DNA of 64,000 nt from Symsagittifera roscoffensis (GCF_963678635.1 NC_087070.1:14139840-14203839); one strand, 5' to 3'. Shown: positions 23,501 to 35,905, counted from the stretch's first letter. The notes: a model not told the origin generated them from the sequence alone. Numbers and translations: made by a program.

Positions 23501-24100
23501 GTCTGTACATAAACTAATTTCTTGAATTTTTTCATTCAGATCACGGTGGTACTTCTTACGGGATAAACCGATAGTACCGCTGAAGGCTTTCAAAATAATG
23601 AGTTTTTGGTTGTAGGAATTCAGTTGAGCTTTTTCAAGAAAGGTATAATTTGATGGATGGCTGCCTTGAAACAAAACAAAGCGGTAAATCTAGACACCAT
23701 CTATCAACTGCATTAGTGGTTCGAACTAGACCCCAAAACGCATATTGACAATGATTTCATAAATAAATAGGAAATACTTTTTGGGCCAATCAAATCCACT
23801 TTAATATACATTTTTTGAAAAATAGCCGTGAGCTCGTCTAATTTTCCGAGATCGTTTTGTGAAGTATCCAGTTTGGTTGCCACACTGTCTATTTCCTCAA
23901 TTACTAAGTCGAGGCCAATTTCACTTTTAACTCCGGCACAAAACTAAGAGCAGGAGTCATAATCAGCGCTAAGACTAGCTCGTTGTTTGATTCTTCTCAA
24001 GGCCCATTCGGATATTTTCCGCATAAAGTTTTGACAGAGAAGAAAATAGCTTCCTTAATGTCAGTTTCATAATGAGATGCAAAAGCACTCAACGCCGCAA
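20500..24100 (+). repeat. Two tandem copies of a ~1.97-kb unit with internal duplicate blocks
   Basis: Sequence from 20500 recurs from 22472. Each unit has the order P-X-Y-X. P is the protease-derived tail (20500-20955; 22472-22935). X is a ~455-bp block ending GAGGATACGTCT (20956-21416, 22018-22471, 22936-23393, and the truncated 23994-24100). Y is ~600 bp (21417-22017; 23394-23993). Copies are very similar, indicating recent duplication relative to the decay of the gag-protease region. X blocks flanking Y look like the direct repeats of a nested insertion. Confidence 0.7.
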
Positions 24101-25980
24101 TTTCAAAATCGATCAAAAGTCATTCCGGAGTTACGTCACCGATAAGCGATTTAAGTGTGGTTAGGAACCTGTTATAGGTTGATAAGCGTTTATTGCTGAG
24201 CATTGCGTAGACGCAAAGCGCAAAAGCGGATCAAAGCCGGAAATCTGGATGTGTACAGTGCAGAGCTGGTAAAACTGACTAGGGCTTTTTTGCAATTACT
24301 GTCAATAAGCCATGTTATTTTGTACAATTTGAGTGCATTCAGGTTCCAATATCGCCAAAAATCATTATGCGCTCCGCATCTTCTTTTCCGCTATCAGAGA
24401 GACAAAAATGCATGAAACGACTCCGTAATTCGAAATGAGGGTCATCTTTACTTCTAATTAAAATTCGTGTTATCGCCGACCGGTGGGGGCAAAGACAGTT
24501 GGGTTGCCTTCATTGTCATCCTGCACCGATTGCAAACTAGCTGCCATGATCTGGCTTTTAATGGATTTAGTTAAATCTCAACTGTCTCATTCACTTGCTG
24601 AACTAGTTGTCGAGCTTCTGAGCGTCCTGCGCTGAGCTCGTGACTATGCTTGTTGCTGTTTGAGATTAAAGTGATTTATGTTTTCGGGCACTTAAACGCT
24701 CTCTATGTGCTGCAGCGCCAGTGTGGTGTTGTCTTCGTATCGCGTTTCTTTTGAAACTCATGGCCGTTAAAAATCATGATTGTTCGGCGTTTTTGTGATG
24801 TTCCCTAGTAAAAGAATTCCTTTTTGACTAGTCATCAAGTTAAAGAGTAAGATAGTGAGTGCACAGAGTATTCAATTTCAATTGAGTTGTTGTAATTCAA
24901 TGCCATTTTGACACTAAATTAAACACATACTGGCACTTCTAATCCAAAAAATGAGTCCAGTTTAAATTTAGTTATCTTAGATTTGCGTTGTTCATTAAAA
25001 GCGCGAAACTAATTGAGGTATCTTTACTCTAGATTTATTTCTGATTACACTTTGATCTTGACTTATGTTCTTAATTCATGGGATCTTTTAAATTGGCAGG
25101 GAATCTTATGGTATGGTCATTTTTTAGTACAAGGGATCCTTTGGTACAGTATCTTTTTTCACGGGAGCTATTTGTATGGTATTTTTTGTCCTGCCACCAT
25201 TCAGAACAAATTTCAAAAAAAAACTGTATACGGATTTGACAAATTGTTCAAAACCAAAACTTATAAAACGTTTTTTGTATTTTTTTGCTATATAAACTGA
25301 AAACCATGATTTGCATCAAAACACACAATAAAGAAAAAAGTTACTATTCAAATCAGAAATCGAGTAAGAGTTATTCGACTACAAAATGGCGAACACCAGC
25401 CAATACCCAAAAAATGTTTTTGGTGCGTATCGTACCATTTGCAACACAAAAATAATTTCCGAACAATATTTGTAAGAGTTGATGATTTTATTAATTTGTT
25501 AGCGCAGGAAAAACCCTTGCTATCTCAATTAAAGAGAAGCCAAACATTGTAGAAGAAATTAATACTTTTGTTTTTGCCCCTAGACAAAACGTGGGGTCAT
25601 AAAAAGGATGAGTGAAATAAACAAAAACAGTACCGCAGGTCATGATGGCATATTAAATTGACATGTCAAATGTCTTGCAGCAGTTAGTATCAGTTCAATT
25701 ACCATTGCGAGGTCAAACTGGATAGGCGCACAATTTTGTGTCTGTATGTTCCTGAATTCCAGGTAGTCTTTAAACATTTTAAGACTTTGTCGGAACGATC
25801 AAAGAGAATAAAAGAACAAGCCAATAAGAAGAACAAAGGGAGCGTCCTTGTTGCGGAATCCACTTACAAGTCACAAACTACACAGTTTGGTTGCGTAATG
25901 ACAGCTTTCAACAACTGTCTTCATAATTATGTTTCCCATTAGGCCTCAAAAATTAAAATAAGCCCGCACCGAGCGCCCAT
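24101..25980. other. Gene-less stretch
   Basis: No supported genes. Around 24475-24530 a minus-strand tRNA-like fragment (GAAGGCAACCCAACTGTC) belongs with those at 10.0 and 37.6 kb. Scattered ORFs of up to 95 codons have no recognisable features. Confidence 0.4.
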
Positions 25981-25984
25981 GGAT

Positions 25985-26910
25985 CATAATCGATTATATT
26001 GTCATAATATGGTCAATACCTATAAAAATACAGAATATATAATTATAATCTATTAAAAATGGATTATAATCCTAATATTTTCAAAGTGAATATAATCCGT
26101 CATGATAGGTTATAATCCATTAAGAATGCATTATAATCCTAATATTTCATATGCCAATATAATCTTTTATAATTGATTACAGTCGATTATAAGGGATTTT
26201 TTCGAGACGTTAATCATGAAATTTTCAACTTCTGTTTTCAATGTTATCTCATTTCCTGTTTAGTGCAGCTGTTACGTATTACGTTTCATAAAATATTACA
26301 ATTCACATAAAAATTTATATATTTTTTGTCTCTACTTTTTCAACTCATCTCAGTTAATACCCCTTTTACTTTACCCCCCCCCCTCCCTGCCAGTTTACCT
26401 TAAGCGCCATTCACCCACTTTATGGTTGAACATGGGAGGAATTATTTATTTGTAGACTTTGAGTGAGTGGGGTTAATGATTGACACCTACAATCCCCCCC
26501 ACCCCCCAGTTTATCTACAATCCCCCCACCCAGTTTAGCCCCCGTCCTCTTTAGTTGGGGAGGAGATAAAAAAAACTTCAAGGGAGGGGGTGACGTAGAG
26601 ACATGGCATTTAGTTAAAGACATGGTATACATGTCTTTTGCTAAATTTCTTGCAAAATTTCTGCAAAAAAGATCGAATTTAATTCTAAAAATAAAATGGA
26701 TTATAATCGATTATAATGAAATTTTGTTTCAAAAATAATCGATTATAATTAATTATCTTGGCAAAAGTAATCAATTTCTTTGCCAAAAAAAACGGATTAT
26801 AATCGATTATAATGGCAATATAGTCGATTTCTTGGTCTGAATATTGCATCTTTAATGAACTATAATGGATTATTTTTGTGTCATGAATCCATTATAATCT
26901 ATTAGAATCC
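25985..26910. repeat. TTATAATC-repeat region with C-rich cassette (copy 2)
   Basis: ATTATAATCGATTATAAT-like words are dense at 25985-26190 and 26695-26905 and bracket a C-rich block (26360-26560) holding GCCAGTTTACC, CCCAGTTTATC and CCCAGTTTAGC, then GGGGAGGAGATAAA. The bracketed arrangement matches that at 17.4-18.0 kb. A third, cassette-free patch of the flanking words lies at 31920-32080. Confidence 0.5.
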
Positions 26911-27164
26911 ATAGGCGCTCATTTCAAAAAACCGGAAGGGCAAGGTCTGCTTTTGGTAACTAACGGTCAACAAATCTGCGTCCAACTGTAGCAAGAGAAA
27001 ATTTTTTATGAACGATTGAAGAGCTTTTTAAGGTTAAACAACGTTGAAAATGAAAACCAACTCAGTATGTACCAAAAACATTCATTGAAAGAATTACACG
27101 CGCAACTGAGCGTAAACCCACCAAAAGTCCAAAAGTCGCACGCTTAACAGATACAAAGAAAACT

Positions 27165-27495
27165 TCAGCCGACCGATCCTTAAATTTTTCTTAAGGTGCC
27201 TTTGGCGCCAATATATACTAGTTTTGAGGAGGGAGCGCGCGCCGAAAAAACGCGAGATTTTTGGTCAAAATTTTCCAAAAAAAGTGCTTAAAAACGTCTT
27301 TTTTGACGGTTTTTCAGAATTTCGCCTGCGGCGCAGAAAATTTTGCCAAAACAGGGGGCTAAACATGCTTAGGGAGAGCTCAAAAAATCAATTTGGTCGA
27401 CTTAAAAAAAACAAAAAAGGTCAACACATTTTTTGAATATTTTTTAAAAATCCGCCCACCCCCCTCGAGAAAATCCTAGATCCGCCCCTAAGATA
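27165..27495 (-). mobile_element. MITE of the AGGGGCGGATC family, one terminus intact
   Basis: The segment ends CTAGATCCGCCCCT (27477-27490), the complement of the family's AGGGGCGGATCTAG terminus, and contains in order GCCTTTGGCGCC, TATATACTAG, GGGAGCGCGCGCCG and CTGCGGCGCAGAAA. The other terminus, expected near 27160, is eroded. Confidence 0.6.
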
Positions 27496-28490
27496 GTGTA
27501 AAATTTACAATCTTGTTCCGAAAAGTGAATGAGGCTTGTGTTAGGGCGAACTCTTTTCTGTTTTTTTTCGGATTTTTTTTTTCAAAACAAGATGCAATTT
27601 GTTCACAACTGAGTATTATTCAAGTGTTTTGGAAGATAATTTCGATGACCCAAAAGTAACAGCACTAATCCATAATTCGTACAGATCAAGGATCTACATA
27701 TTTGTCATTTTCAGTCCGAAATAAGACAAACGGACTATGCCTAGACAGTCTGGATAGCCTTTTATAGATCCTCTGCGAATTGCAGAAACGACAATTATTT
27801 GCTGCAACTCAGTTCTATTCGCTATAGACACAGAATTTAAACTAACAATAAAAACCCTCATGAGGGAATTTGATCACAGATCTTTTGCAAGTGGCAAATT
27901 GGTTCGGATTGACGAATTCATACGCGAATAAAACAGTAAATTGATTCACGATGGAAAAAAAATTAGGGCAGGTGATTACAAAACTGTGCAAATAACAAGT
28001 TCTGGATAAAGGTGTGTAATATTTTTTTACATGCCAAATTTGCAAACGTGTACCAAAAATTCCCCGTTCATTCTACCAAATATAGCCATCTTTTAGCTAA
28101 AATTTCCCAAAAAAAAACAAACAGTTTACACAATTAAAATATTTTCAAATTCAGACGGTTGGTGAATAGAAATGTCCTGATAGATGCATGCAAGTTGTTC
28201 TCCCAATGGAGTAAAGCTATTCGCAAGTATCGACTCTCACAACTTTTCAGTTTAGCAGGGTTCCCTGCTGGAAGGCATTGCTGACTCATCAGGAAACTAT
28301 ATTTGTGACTCATCATGAAACTATATAAGTATGTGTGAGGGGTGGGAGTGGGGGTGGGAGTGAATTTAGACACGTGACATACCTTGAGGAGTACTTGGGT
28401 GGGGCTGTGTGGCACCTGGTGCAGAATGAACATGTGTGCAGATGTGCAGGAGAGGAAGCTACACAACAAACAAAACACTAATTATTCATT
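27496..28490. other. Gene-less stretch
   Basis: No supported coding or repeat features. A G-rich patch (GTGGGAGTGGGGGTGGGAG) lies at 28344-28362. Confidence 0.4.
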
Positions 28491-28493
28491 ATC

Positions 28494-29665
28494 TTCCCAC
28501 CATTTCACAAATCGGCAGCAACTTTGTATTCGGCTGCTTTGGTTTTTTTACTTTTTTTGTTTTCCACGCAAAATCAGGTACCACAAAAAATTATCGGAGT
28601 GAGTTGAGTGATATATCGTATTAAACACCTTTTAGTAGTGATTCGAACGACATTTTAAAAGCTTCCAAACATAATTTCCCTGTGTCGAGGAAAATCGTTT
28701 TGAAATTTTTGACTTTTCGTCTAGTTTCGGGCGAGTAAAGCGAGCGAGCAGGCTTACAATAGCTTAAATTACTAGCTTAAAAGCTTACAATAGCTTAATT
28801 TATTAGCTTAAAAGCTTACAATAGCTTAATTTACAAGCTTAAAAGCTTACAATAGCTTAATTTACTAGCTTAAAAGCTTACAATCGCTTAATTTACTAGC
28901 TTAAAAGCTTACAATAGCTTAATTTACTAGCTTAAAAGCTTACAATAGCTTAATTTACTAGCTTAAAAGCTTACAATAGCTTAATTTACTTGCTTAAAAG
29001 CTTACAATAGCTTAATTTACTAGCTTAAAAGCTTACAATAGCTTAATTTACTAGCTTAAAAGCTTACAATAGCTTAATTTACTAGCTTAAAAGCTTACAA
29101 TAGCTTAATTTACAAGCTTAAAAGCTTACAATAGCTTAATTTACTAGCTTAAAAGCTTACAATAGCTTAATTTACAAGCTTAAAAGCTTACAATAGCTTA
29201 ATTTACTAGCTTAAAAGCTTACAATAGCTTAATTTACTAGCTTAAAAGCTTACAATAGATTAATTTACTAGCTTAAAAGCTTACAATAGCTTAATTTACT
29301 AGCTTAAAAGCTTACAATAGTTTAGTTCAAGCCGTAAACACTTGGTTTTGCTCAAGTAAAGAAAGTTATTAGAGTACTTCACCGCTTTTTTGGTAGTTTT
29401 TTAAATCAAAAAGTCAAAAACTGTAAAAAAAAATCAAATTAAAAAAAAATTTGATTTTTTTGTTTTTCTGGTCAATTTTTTACAGAATTTTTTTCAAAAT
29501 CGTTTAATTTACTATAAATGTCGAATATTCCCAGGCTCAGATCCTTTTAACATTCCACGCAGAAAAATGACAACAATTTGAAAAACAAACAATTTTTCGT
29601 TGTGTTTTTTAAGACTATGACCGGAACATTCTGTGCTACTTGCACAGTAACCGGCTATCCTTGAT
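28494..29665 (+). mobile_element. Dispersed element carrying an expanded 31-bp satellite
   Basis: The flanks of the satellite match 42476-43080 on both sides. Left shared landmarks are CCATTT, AACTTTGT, TTGTTTTCC, GAGTGATATATC and GTGTCGAG. Right shared landmarks are ACCGCTTTT, TTTTTCTGGTC, TGTCGAATAT and CTACTTGCACAGTAACCGG. The ends carry CCCACCATTT on the left and GACCGGAACAT on the right; in the sister copy the left end reads GTTCCGACCATTT, suggesting a short imperfect terminal inverted repeat. TGTGCTACTTGCACA near the right end is itself a hairpin. No coding capacity, so it is non-autonomous. Confidence 0.6.
28752..29320. repeat. 31-bp tandem satellite, about 18 copies
   Basis: The unit starts GCTTACAATAGCTTAATTT and continues ACTAGCTTAAAA. 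Copies are almost identical; single substitutions such as ACAAGC for ACTAGC recur in several copies. It lies wholly inside the dispersed element. The sister copy at 42702-42737 holds only about one unit. Confidence 0.9.
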
Positions 29666-29949
29666 AGAATATGCAATCATATCAGCGCTGAGATGTGTCA
29701 TTTACATTTTACGAGGTGTGCGTTGCATTAGACGTCTTTGATAGACGTGCTGTATACTATCTTGCAAGACTTATATTTAAACTTATTCGACTTATGCAAA
29801 CATGTATTAGACGCCATGCGAGAAAGTGTATTGCAGGTATAATACAGGGAAAAATGGTGGTTTTAAGTTGGAAACCTCATATGTAACCTAAAATTTCTTT
29901 TGTTCAAATCCAACCCAATCTTGTCAATAATTCTGCCGATCGACTCACC

Positions 29950-30289
29950 TAGGGATGAGTTTTCCATCTGTCCCAATTTCGTGACAGGGAAAAGTGTGAA
30001 CAACTTCAAGTCTCTTTCTGACTGACTCAATACTCATCACCTCTGATTGACCTTCGCTACTCACCCCCACAAAACTGTCCCCGTTAGCTAAGGCGGGCGA
30101 AAGAAGAGGCGAGTTGGGTTTGACTAAGGAAAGGTCATTGGGGTTGAGGTTATTGTAATAAAATTGGGGTTTTTCAGGCGAAATTGAGAGCATAGCGGGC
30201 GAAGCGGACAGACTGTTGCACTTTTCGTCCACTTCGAGGTCGTAGGGATCGCTGCTGCTGCAGTCAAGCTCCTTCGGCATCATCAACCC
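29950..30289 (-). CDS. Exon of an unidentified protein
   Basis: The open frame spans 30307-29945 on the minus strand and ends in a good donor, CCTAG followed by GTGAGTC at about 29949. It may begin at one of the adjacent Met codons (MMPKELDCSSSDPYDLEV) or at an acceptor ending TGCAG near 30261. The product is acidic and rich in Ser and Pro (LSASPAMLSISPEKP, PNSPLLSPALANG), with several SP sites typical of phosphorylated linker regions. Its C-terminal part, SVRKRLEVVHTFPCHEIGTDG, looks like the start of a folded domain. Base composition (near 50% GC) contrasts with the AT-rich surroundings. I do not recognise the protein and did not find its other exons. Confidence 0.5.
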
Positions 30290-30309
30290 CAATTTTAAAA
30301 TAAACACAA

Positions 30310-31915
30310 GTTTCTATCAGTCCAAGTAAAAACAGAAGATTTTAGCCTGAAACAATTAAAAACTCGAGAGTTGTGCTCCAACTATGTGCGCTAAAATTTA
30401 GCGAGTATAGAAAACGAAACGAAACAATATCAGAAAATATTCTGAGTTTAATGCCGCAACTGTATTTTCAGGGCAGCCTCGTCTTTTATTTCTTCATTTC
30501 GTTTTCCATATTGCAAAATTGGCCAAACTTAAATAACATTTTTTGTTGTTTTTCAATGAAAAACAAATATTTATTTCGGTTGATCTACTTAAAAGGGCCA
30601 AACTGACATTTAATGATGAAGAAAACAAAGTATAATGAAGATAGTAAAGTCAACAAGATCTGTTTAAATATGGTAGACACCAATAAAATGATCTTTGTTT
30701 AATGAGGCTATAAATACAATGGATTTAAAGATGTGTAAACAGTAACTCACTCAAACCATGGTAACATATAGTTAATCGTTTTTTCAAACTCAAAATTAAG
30801 TTTAAATCAATTGTTAAACAGTGAATGGCATGTAACAAAAAAATAAAGCAGTTATAAGGTCACCACATATTAGCTCCCTTCACTACTTTTTGTTCTCCTT
30901 TTTGCACAATTTTGGAGATGTGAAACATAGTTTTGAAACCAACGTGTGATACTTCATAATAGCCCTTAAACTACAGAAAGTGAAAGTATGCTATCACTCG
31001 CTGGCGCTTTTTCGCATCTTCAAAGGATTCCTCGTTCAACAAAATAAACATGATCGCAGAAAAAAAACTATACAAAAAAAAATGCCGCGTTCAAGATGAT
31101 GATAAGTTCATAAACATACTTTAGAGATGAATTAAAATAGAAATCAGTCATGCAAAATTGTCTCTGAAGATATTTTTTTCATCTCAGAATATTGAAAAAC
31201 ATGATTACGTCTCAAATGGCATAATTCCCAAAAGAAATAAAAAGCGACCAGAGATCATTGGGAAGTTACCAAAATATTAAGATAGACAAATAACGAACAA
31301 GCTTCTCAATGACAAAACAAATTCATAACAAGTTGCATGATTTTGCTGAAGTTTGAATAAAAAGACATCAGAATACTGAAATGTAGTGACAAATATTCTC
31401 TTAAATTTGAAGGAAGATACTCGAAAGACTCTACCTTTTTAACCGACAAAACAGCCAGCCGTTGTTATTCGGTGGAGCATGCAAAGTATCCGAATTAGAT
31501 GAGAACTCCTGAATCGTAACAAAATATCACGTGCAGACGTTTCCACAACAGACATTCTGACTACAAAATGGCATCTGCGGCTCAGTAGAGCATGAACACA
31601 AAACTATGCAAACCAGCACTATATGGGGAAATGAATGTAACTAAATGGGCTTATCCAACAATTTGGCATGTTTAAACGTCAACACATTCAGCCAAACACG
31701 TCATACTCATCAGCTCAAATTGCATCATCAGACCACTCCGTCTATAGACCACTCCAAAAAAACCGCCCAAATCTTGCTGGAAAACCGCTCATATCTTGAG
31801 CGGTTTTTGAGCGGGATCTCGACCCGGGTATTTATAACAAGACTGCTTGTGTCAGGACAAAGTCCCAAATGTTCCGACGCGCACTGGAGTTCAATCGATA
31901 TAAATCGATTACATT
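30310..31915. other. Gene-less AT-rich stretch
   Basis: No supported coding or RNA features. A small inverted GAGCGG/CCGCTC cluster occurs at 31780-31815. Poly-A-rich sequence predominates. Confidence 0.4.
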
Positions 31916-32469
31916 TGAGTTTTATTGTCAATTTCTATTAAGTGAAAAAATATCGATTATGCTCAATTAAAAATGGATTATAATGCTATTATTTAATAAA
32001 GCACTAAAATCCATTGCAAATCATTTATAATCGTTAATTTTTCACATTTATAGATAAGCACAATGAAACTACATTATAAACAACTTTTTCCATTTTATAG
32101 AGATGCGAAATTCAAAGCACATACAGTATTTTCTACGTTTTAAACTTAACTTGGTTACTTAAGTCAATTTCATTTTTTTCCTGCGCATCTTTGATATTTT
32201 TTTTTCGGCCGAAATCATTTTTTTCGGCCGAAGTCTTCCAAAAATGGCATTTGGCTTTTCTTCCTCCCCCCCCCCCCACCTCACATAATCATCAGTTTCA
32301 TGGTGTAACGAGTGGTTTTACAAGGTTGGGTATGAGGACCAAATATGTTTGTCATGGCCTAATTAGTCCGTATGCCAATTTTTATAACAATCCGACAATG
32401 TGAACAGAAAAACTATTCCAAAGATTTTGCATCTGGTCAGGTTTGTGTGTTGGGGGAGGGGTTTAGAGG

Positions 32470-32770
32470 ATAACGAAATCGTTTGATTGATTCTTTTAGC
32501 AGTTTTTTGGAATCAAAAACTTCAACATTCAAAAAACCCCTAATTTTTTTTGATGTTCATTTGCGTTTTTGTAGTCATTTTTCTACAAAAACTTATGTCC
32601 AATTTGCCTACATTATTATAAATGCCGAATATGCATTAGCTCTAGATTTACGTCAGATCCATTTATCACACCACACAGAAAAAGAACACGCTAATTTGGA
32701 AAAAAAACTTTACAGAGGCGAAGTGGAAAAAATGAAACAAGAAAAAAAATTAGCTCTACCAAAATTGTAA
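32470..32770 (+). repeat. Right-half fragment of the satellite-carrying element family
   Basis: ACGAAATCGTTTGATTGA, GGAATCAAAAAC, TTTGTAGTCATTTTTCTAC, ATGCCGAATATGC and TCACACCACAC follow the order of the right half of the elements at 28.5 and 42.5 kb. No satellite is present. Confidence 0.5.
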
Positions 32771-32859
32771 ATCTCTCGATATGTCTTGATAGAAACTCAT
32801 TACAGGGAAAAACTCCACACTCTAGAATATTAAAATAGCAATGGAACAAAACTTACGAA

Positions 32860-33200
32860 GGGGCAAAAAGTCGACAAACTTTGAGCAGACCTAAGTTGAT
32901 CCAAAAAAATACAATTATGGAAAAAAGTCTTGAAGTAATAAGTCCCACCTGAAACTACAAAAAAACAGCACTTGCACTTGTAACAACAATGAAAATTGCT
33001 CACGGCACAAGAAAAATCAGTAGTGTAACAATTAAGCCAACAACCTGTGAGCAGACATCCCGTTAAGCCGAAAAAAAAGATCTTAAGGAAAAAGAAACTT
33101 TTCAAATGCCCACCTGATACTAGAATGAACAACACAAACACTTGCACTTGAATGAAAGTTGCTTACAGCACAAGCAAAATCCGTCATTTGGTTCAGGTGG
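32860..33200. repeat. Two units of the ~160-bp satellite
   Basis: Each unit contains CACTTGCACTTG, AATGAAARTTGCT, ACAGCACAAG and, further on, GAGCAGAC and AAGCCGAAAAAAA. The same unit forms the longer array at 36180-37280. Confidence 0.6.
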
Positions 33201-33269
33201 GCGGAGGTGCGGTTGGAGGTTTATGTAGCGGTGGTGCGGGGGGAGGGGGTGTGGTGGTTCATGTGGGTG

Positions 33270-33560
33270 TTGGTTCAGAGGTTAACGGAATCGTTTGTTT
33301 GAGTATTTTAGCGCCTTTTTGGAATCAAAAATTTCATTATTCAAAAAACTCCTAATTTTTTTAAATTTCTTGTGCGTTTTTGTAGTCATGTTTCTACGAA
33401 AAATTTTGTCCAATTCGCTTATATTACTATAGTTGTCGAAAATGCCTACGAAGAGCCAAAAAAAATCTTAAGAAAAAATCTTTCTAATTCCCACCTGATA
33501 CTAAAATGAACAACTCTTGAACTTGAATGAAAGTTGCTTACAGCACAAGCAAAATCCGTG
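33270..33560 (+). repeat. Second right-half fragment of the satellite-carrying family, then a ~160-bp satellite piece
   Basis: 33280-33450 repeats TTAACGGAATCGTTTG, TTTTTGGAATCAAAAATTTC, TTTTTGTAGTCATG and TGTCGAAAATGCC. It is followed by another partial ~160-bp unit (33480-33560). Confidence 0.5.
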
Positions 33561-33599
33561 ATGAGTTATTTTAGCGAACAAAACAAAAGGCACGGCGTT

Positions 33600-34690
33600 A
33601 CCCTAGGCCAATTGGGAAGGATGTTAGGGTTCAAAATTAAAGAAAAGAGTAAGAAAAGAACTTGAACCGAAAAAATCTGTTGTCATAAAAAAACTTTGAG
33701 CTATTAAGTTTTAAAAGTTATAACAAAACACATTAAAACAAGAAACAAACATGTTATACTCGAAACTACGCAACGTTGTTTTCTTAACTAAAATAACAAG
33801 CCGAAACCGCTTAATCGAAAAAACTAAACTACACACTAACAATCATAATAAAAAACTGTTTAAATCAATAAAAAGCCGATGCTTTAAAAAAAGCCAAATA
33901 CTTACCAGGTAATCGTTTTCAAGAGTTGTATCTGAAAAAAGCTATTACCTGAAACAAACCGAAGAAGAAATTTTAAACGGACTGACTTTTAAAGTTACCG
34001 ACGTCTTTATCTCAATAGATAGTAACACTGTTTTGCAGTTGTTTAACTAGTGCAAAAAGTTCGAGTGTTTGTTGTCAACCGCACTGGTGAGATTCTGGCG
34101 TCTTTTACCATAGATCAATGGCATTAAATACTAAAGAGATAACCCAGTTCATACAGGTACACGATAGATTTCTTCGGAAGCCCTCAAAGAAAGCAACTGG
34201 GTTAATGGCCCAAGTTTACTGAGATCGACTGATTTGCCTTTCGAACCGGACAAAACGCTTATCAATAAACTCCGACTGAAAAGCAGTTCGGTGTTTTTGA
34301 TACCTATCTTGAAAAGGCATTATCTTTTGTTACTGAAGTTCGGCCAAAAAAAAACTACTGAACCTCTGTTCGACAATTGGGACAAATTACACTTAATTTT
34401 TAAGTAAAAATGTGCCGTGACAGTTTTGTTGCGTCTGCTGCCCTCGCATAGACACTTCCGCGCAAACACCATCTAGATAACCGACCCCGCTGAGTTGGAT
34501 AAAGCAGAGCAAAATCAAATTTATCAGGCACAGTTCTAGTCGTTTCGTACCGAAATGAGGTTGCTTAATTCTGGTAAAACTATAACCAAAAACTGCAGAA
34601 CTTCCAAAACTTACCTTCATTGGCCCAACTGGCACATTTGCTCGACTGGGCGCATCAGTTGCTTGGTTGATGCTGAATATGATAGTAGGC
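33600..34690. other. Repeat-derived stretch without clear genes
   Basis: Starts with a D-arm-like remnant of the tRNA-derived family (AGGCCAATTGGGAAGG, 33606-33621). At about 34350-34400 one frame reads LFDNWDKLH, which may be an eroded upstream part of the BEL/Pao polyprotein that follows. Confidence 0.3.
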
Positions 34691-34694
34691 ATCC

Positions 34695-35905
34695 AAAAAA
34701 CTTAAATGCATGCTATACTTTTGTTAGCTTGATGAGACACTTGCACATTAAGCGTTTTCATCAGGGCTTGACTTATATGCTTGCTATTGTAAACTTAAAA
34801 TTCGCCGTTCTAAATATACATTTGTCGCTCCAAAACGTTGAAAAAAATTCTTTGGCATGCCGAAAGCGTAAAGCTAAAACCATCAGTCCTATTATGTGTG
34901 ATTTGCAGGTTGAAAAGTTGGGTTACAAGCAAGCCCCTTTCTGTAAAACGGGCGTTGATTACTTTGGCCCTTTTCTGGTTCCTTTACGCAAATTTACTGA
35001 AAAAACAGGGGTTTTGTTTACCTGCCTTACCACTAGACCAGTACCCATTGAAGTGGTCCCATCTCTCGACACAAACTCGTGCGTTATGGCCGTCAGGCGA
35101 TTCAATGCAAGGCGGGGAACTGTTCAACTGGTCTTTCCGACAGCGGCACAAACTTCGCGGGAGCTCAGAAAGAACTTATAGTAACTCATAGCTTGCATTC
35201 AAAATTGGGACAAACATCCTCCAGCACTTTTCGCCCATCAAGGATCTAAGTGGAGATTCAATCCACCCAGTGCATCAAATCACGGCAGTGTTTGGGAGCG
35301 ATTGGTGAGAAGTGTCAACCGGGTGCTGTATATCGTAGGGAGCATGAGAGTAACTGAGGAAATTTCAGGAACTACACTCTGCCTGGTTGAGCGATCATTA
35401 AAAGCGAGACCAATCACATCTGTTAGCTCTAACCCAAACAATTTAGAGAGGTTTACCACAAATCTTTTTTTTTACTTAGCCAACACTCTGATACTTTTCC
35501 GTTGCTGAGTTTCGAGGAAAATTTTGACGATAAAAAGGGTTACGCTAGAGCGCAATCGTACGCTAACGCAGTGAAGGTGGTTACGGGAACATGTGCCGTT
35601 CATCAAACTGGCAGACAATTCCGACGTCATTTGAAAACTGGGGACTTGGTTGGGGTGGTCGAGCCCGACAACCCACGTGGGCACTACGCATTGGCTTGTT
35701 ATCAAACTGCACTAAGGCAAAGAGGGATGCGCTCGATCAGCAGACATTAAAACCGTCACGAGCAAACTACGCAGCCGTTAAATTTACTCGCGTTCTTTTG
35801 TCTTTGGGGGCTGAGGATGTTTCACTGCAATTCAAAAAAAAACTTATTCCGGCGCTATTTAAAACCAGTTGGCCGAGTGGTCTAGAGCAAAATCTAGAAC
35901 AGTAG
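34695..35905 (+). pseudogene. BEL/Pao retrotransposon integrase remnant
   Basis: The frame 34555-35181 contains RHLHIKRFHQGLTYML, the HHCC zinc-binding start of an integrase, and then GVDYFGPFLVP with the first catalytic Asp. Near 35130 the reading shifts: a second frame carries SDSGTNFAGAQKEL with the second Asp. Near 35280-35330 a third stretch reads HGSVWERLVRSVNRVL with the catalytic Glu. Further frames contain GTTLCLVERSL, ARPIT, LSFEENFDDKK, LKTGDLV and VEPDNPRGHY, all typical of the BEL/Pao integrase C-terminus. The D-D-E triad is thus present but split by at least three frameshifts, so the copy is dead. No reverse transcriptase is visible upstream. Confidence 0.75.

Noticed and set aside
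28752-29320. CRISPR-like array
   Set aside because: The 31-bp units are directly adjacent with no variable spacers, the genome is eukaryotic, and there are no cas genes. It is a satellite.
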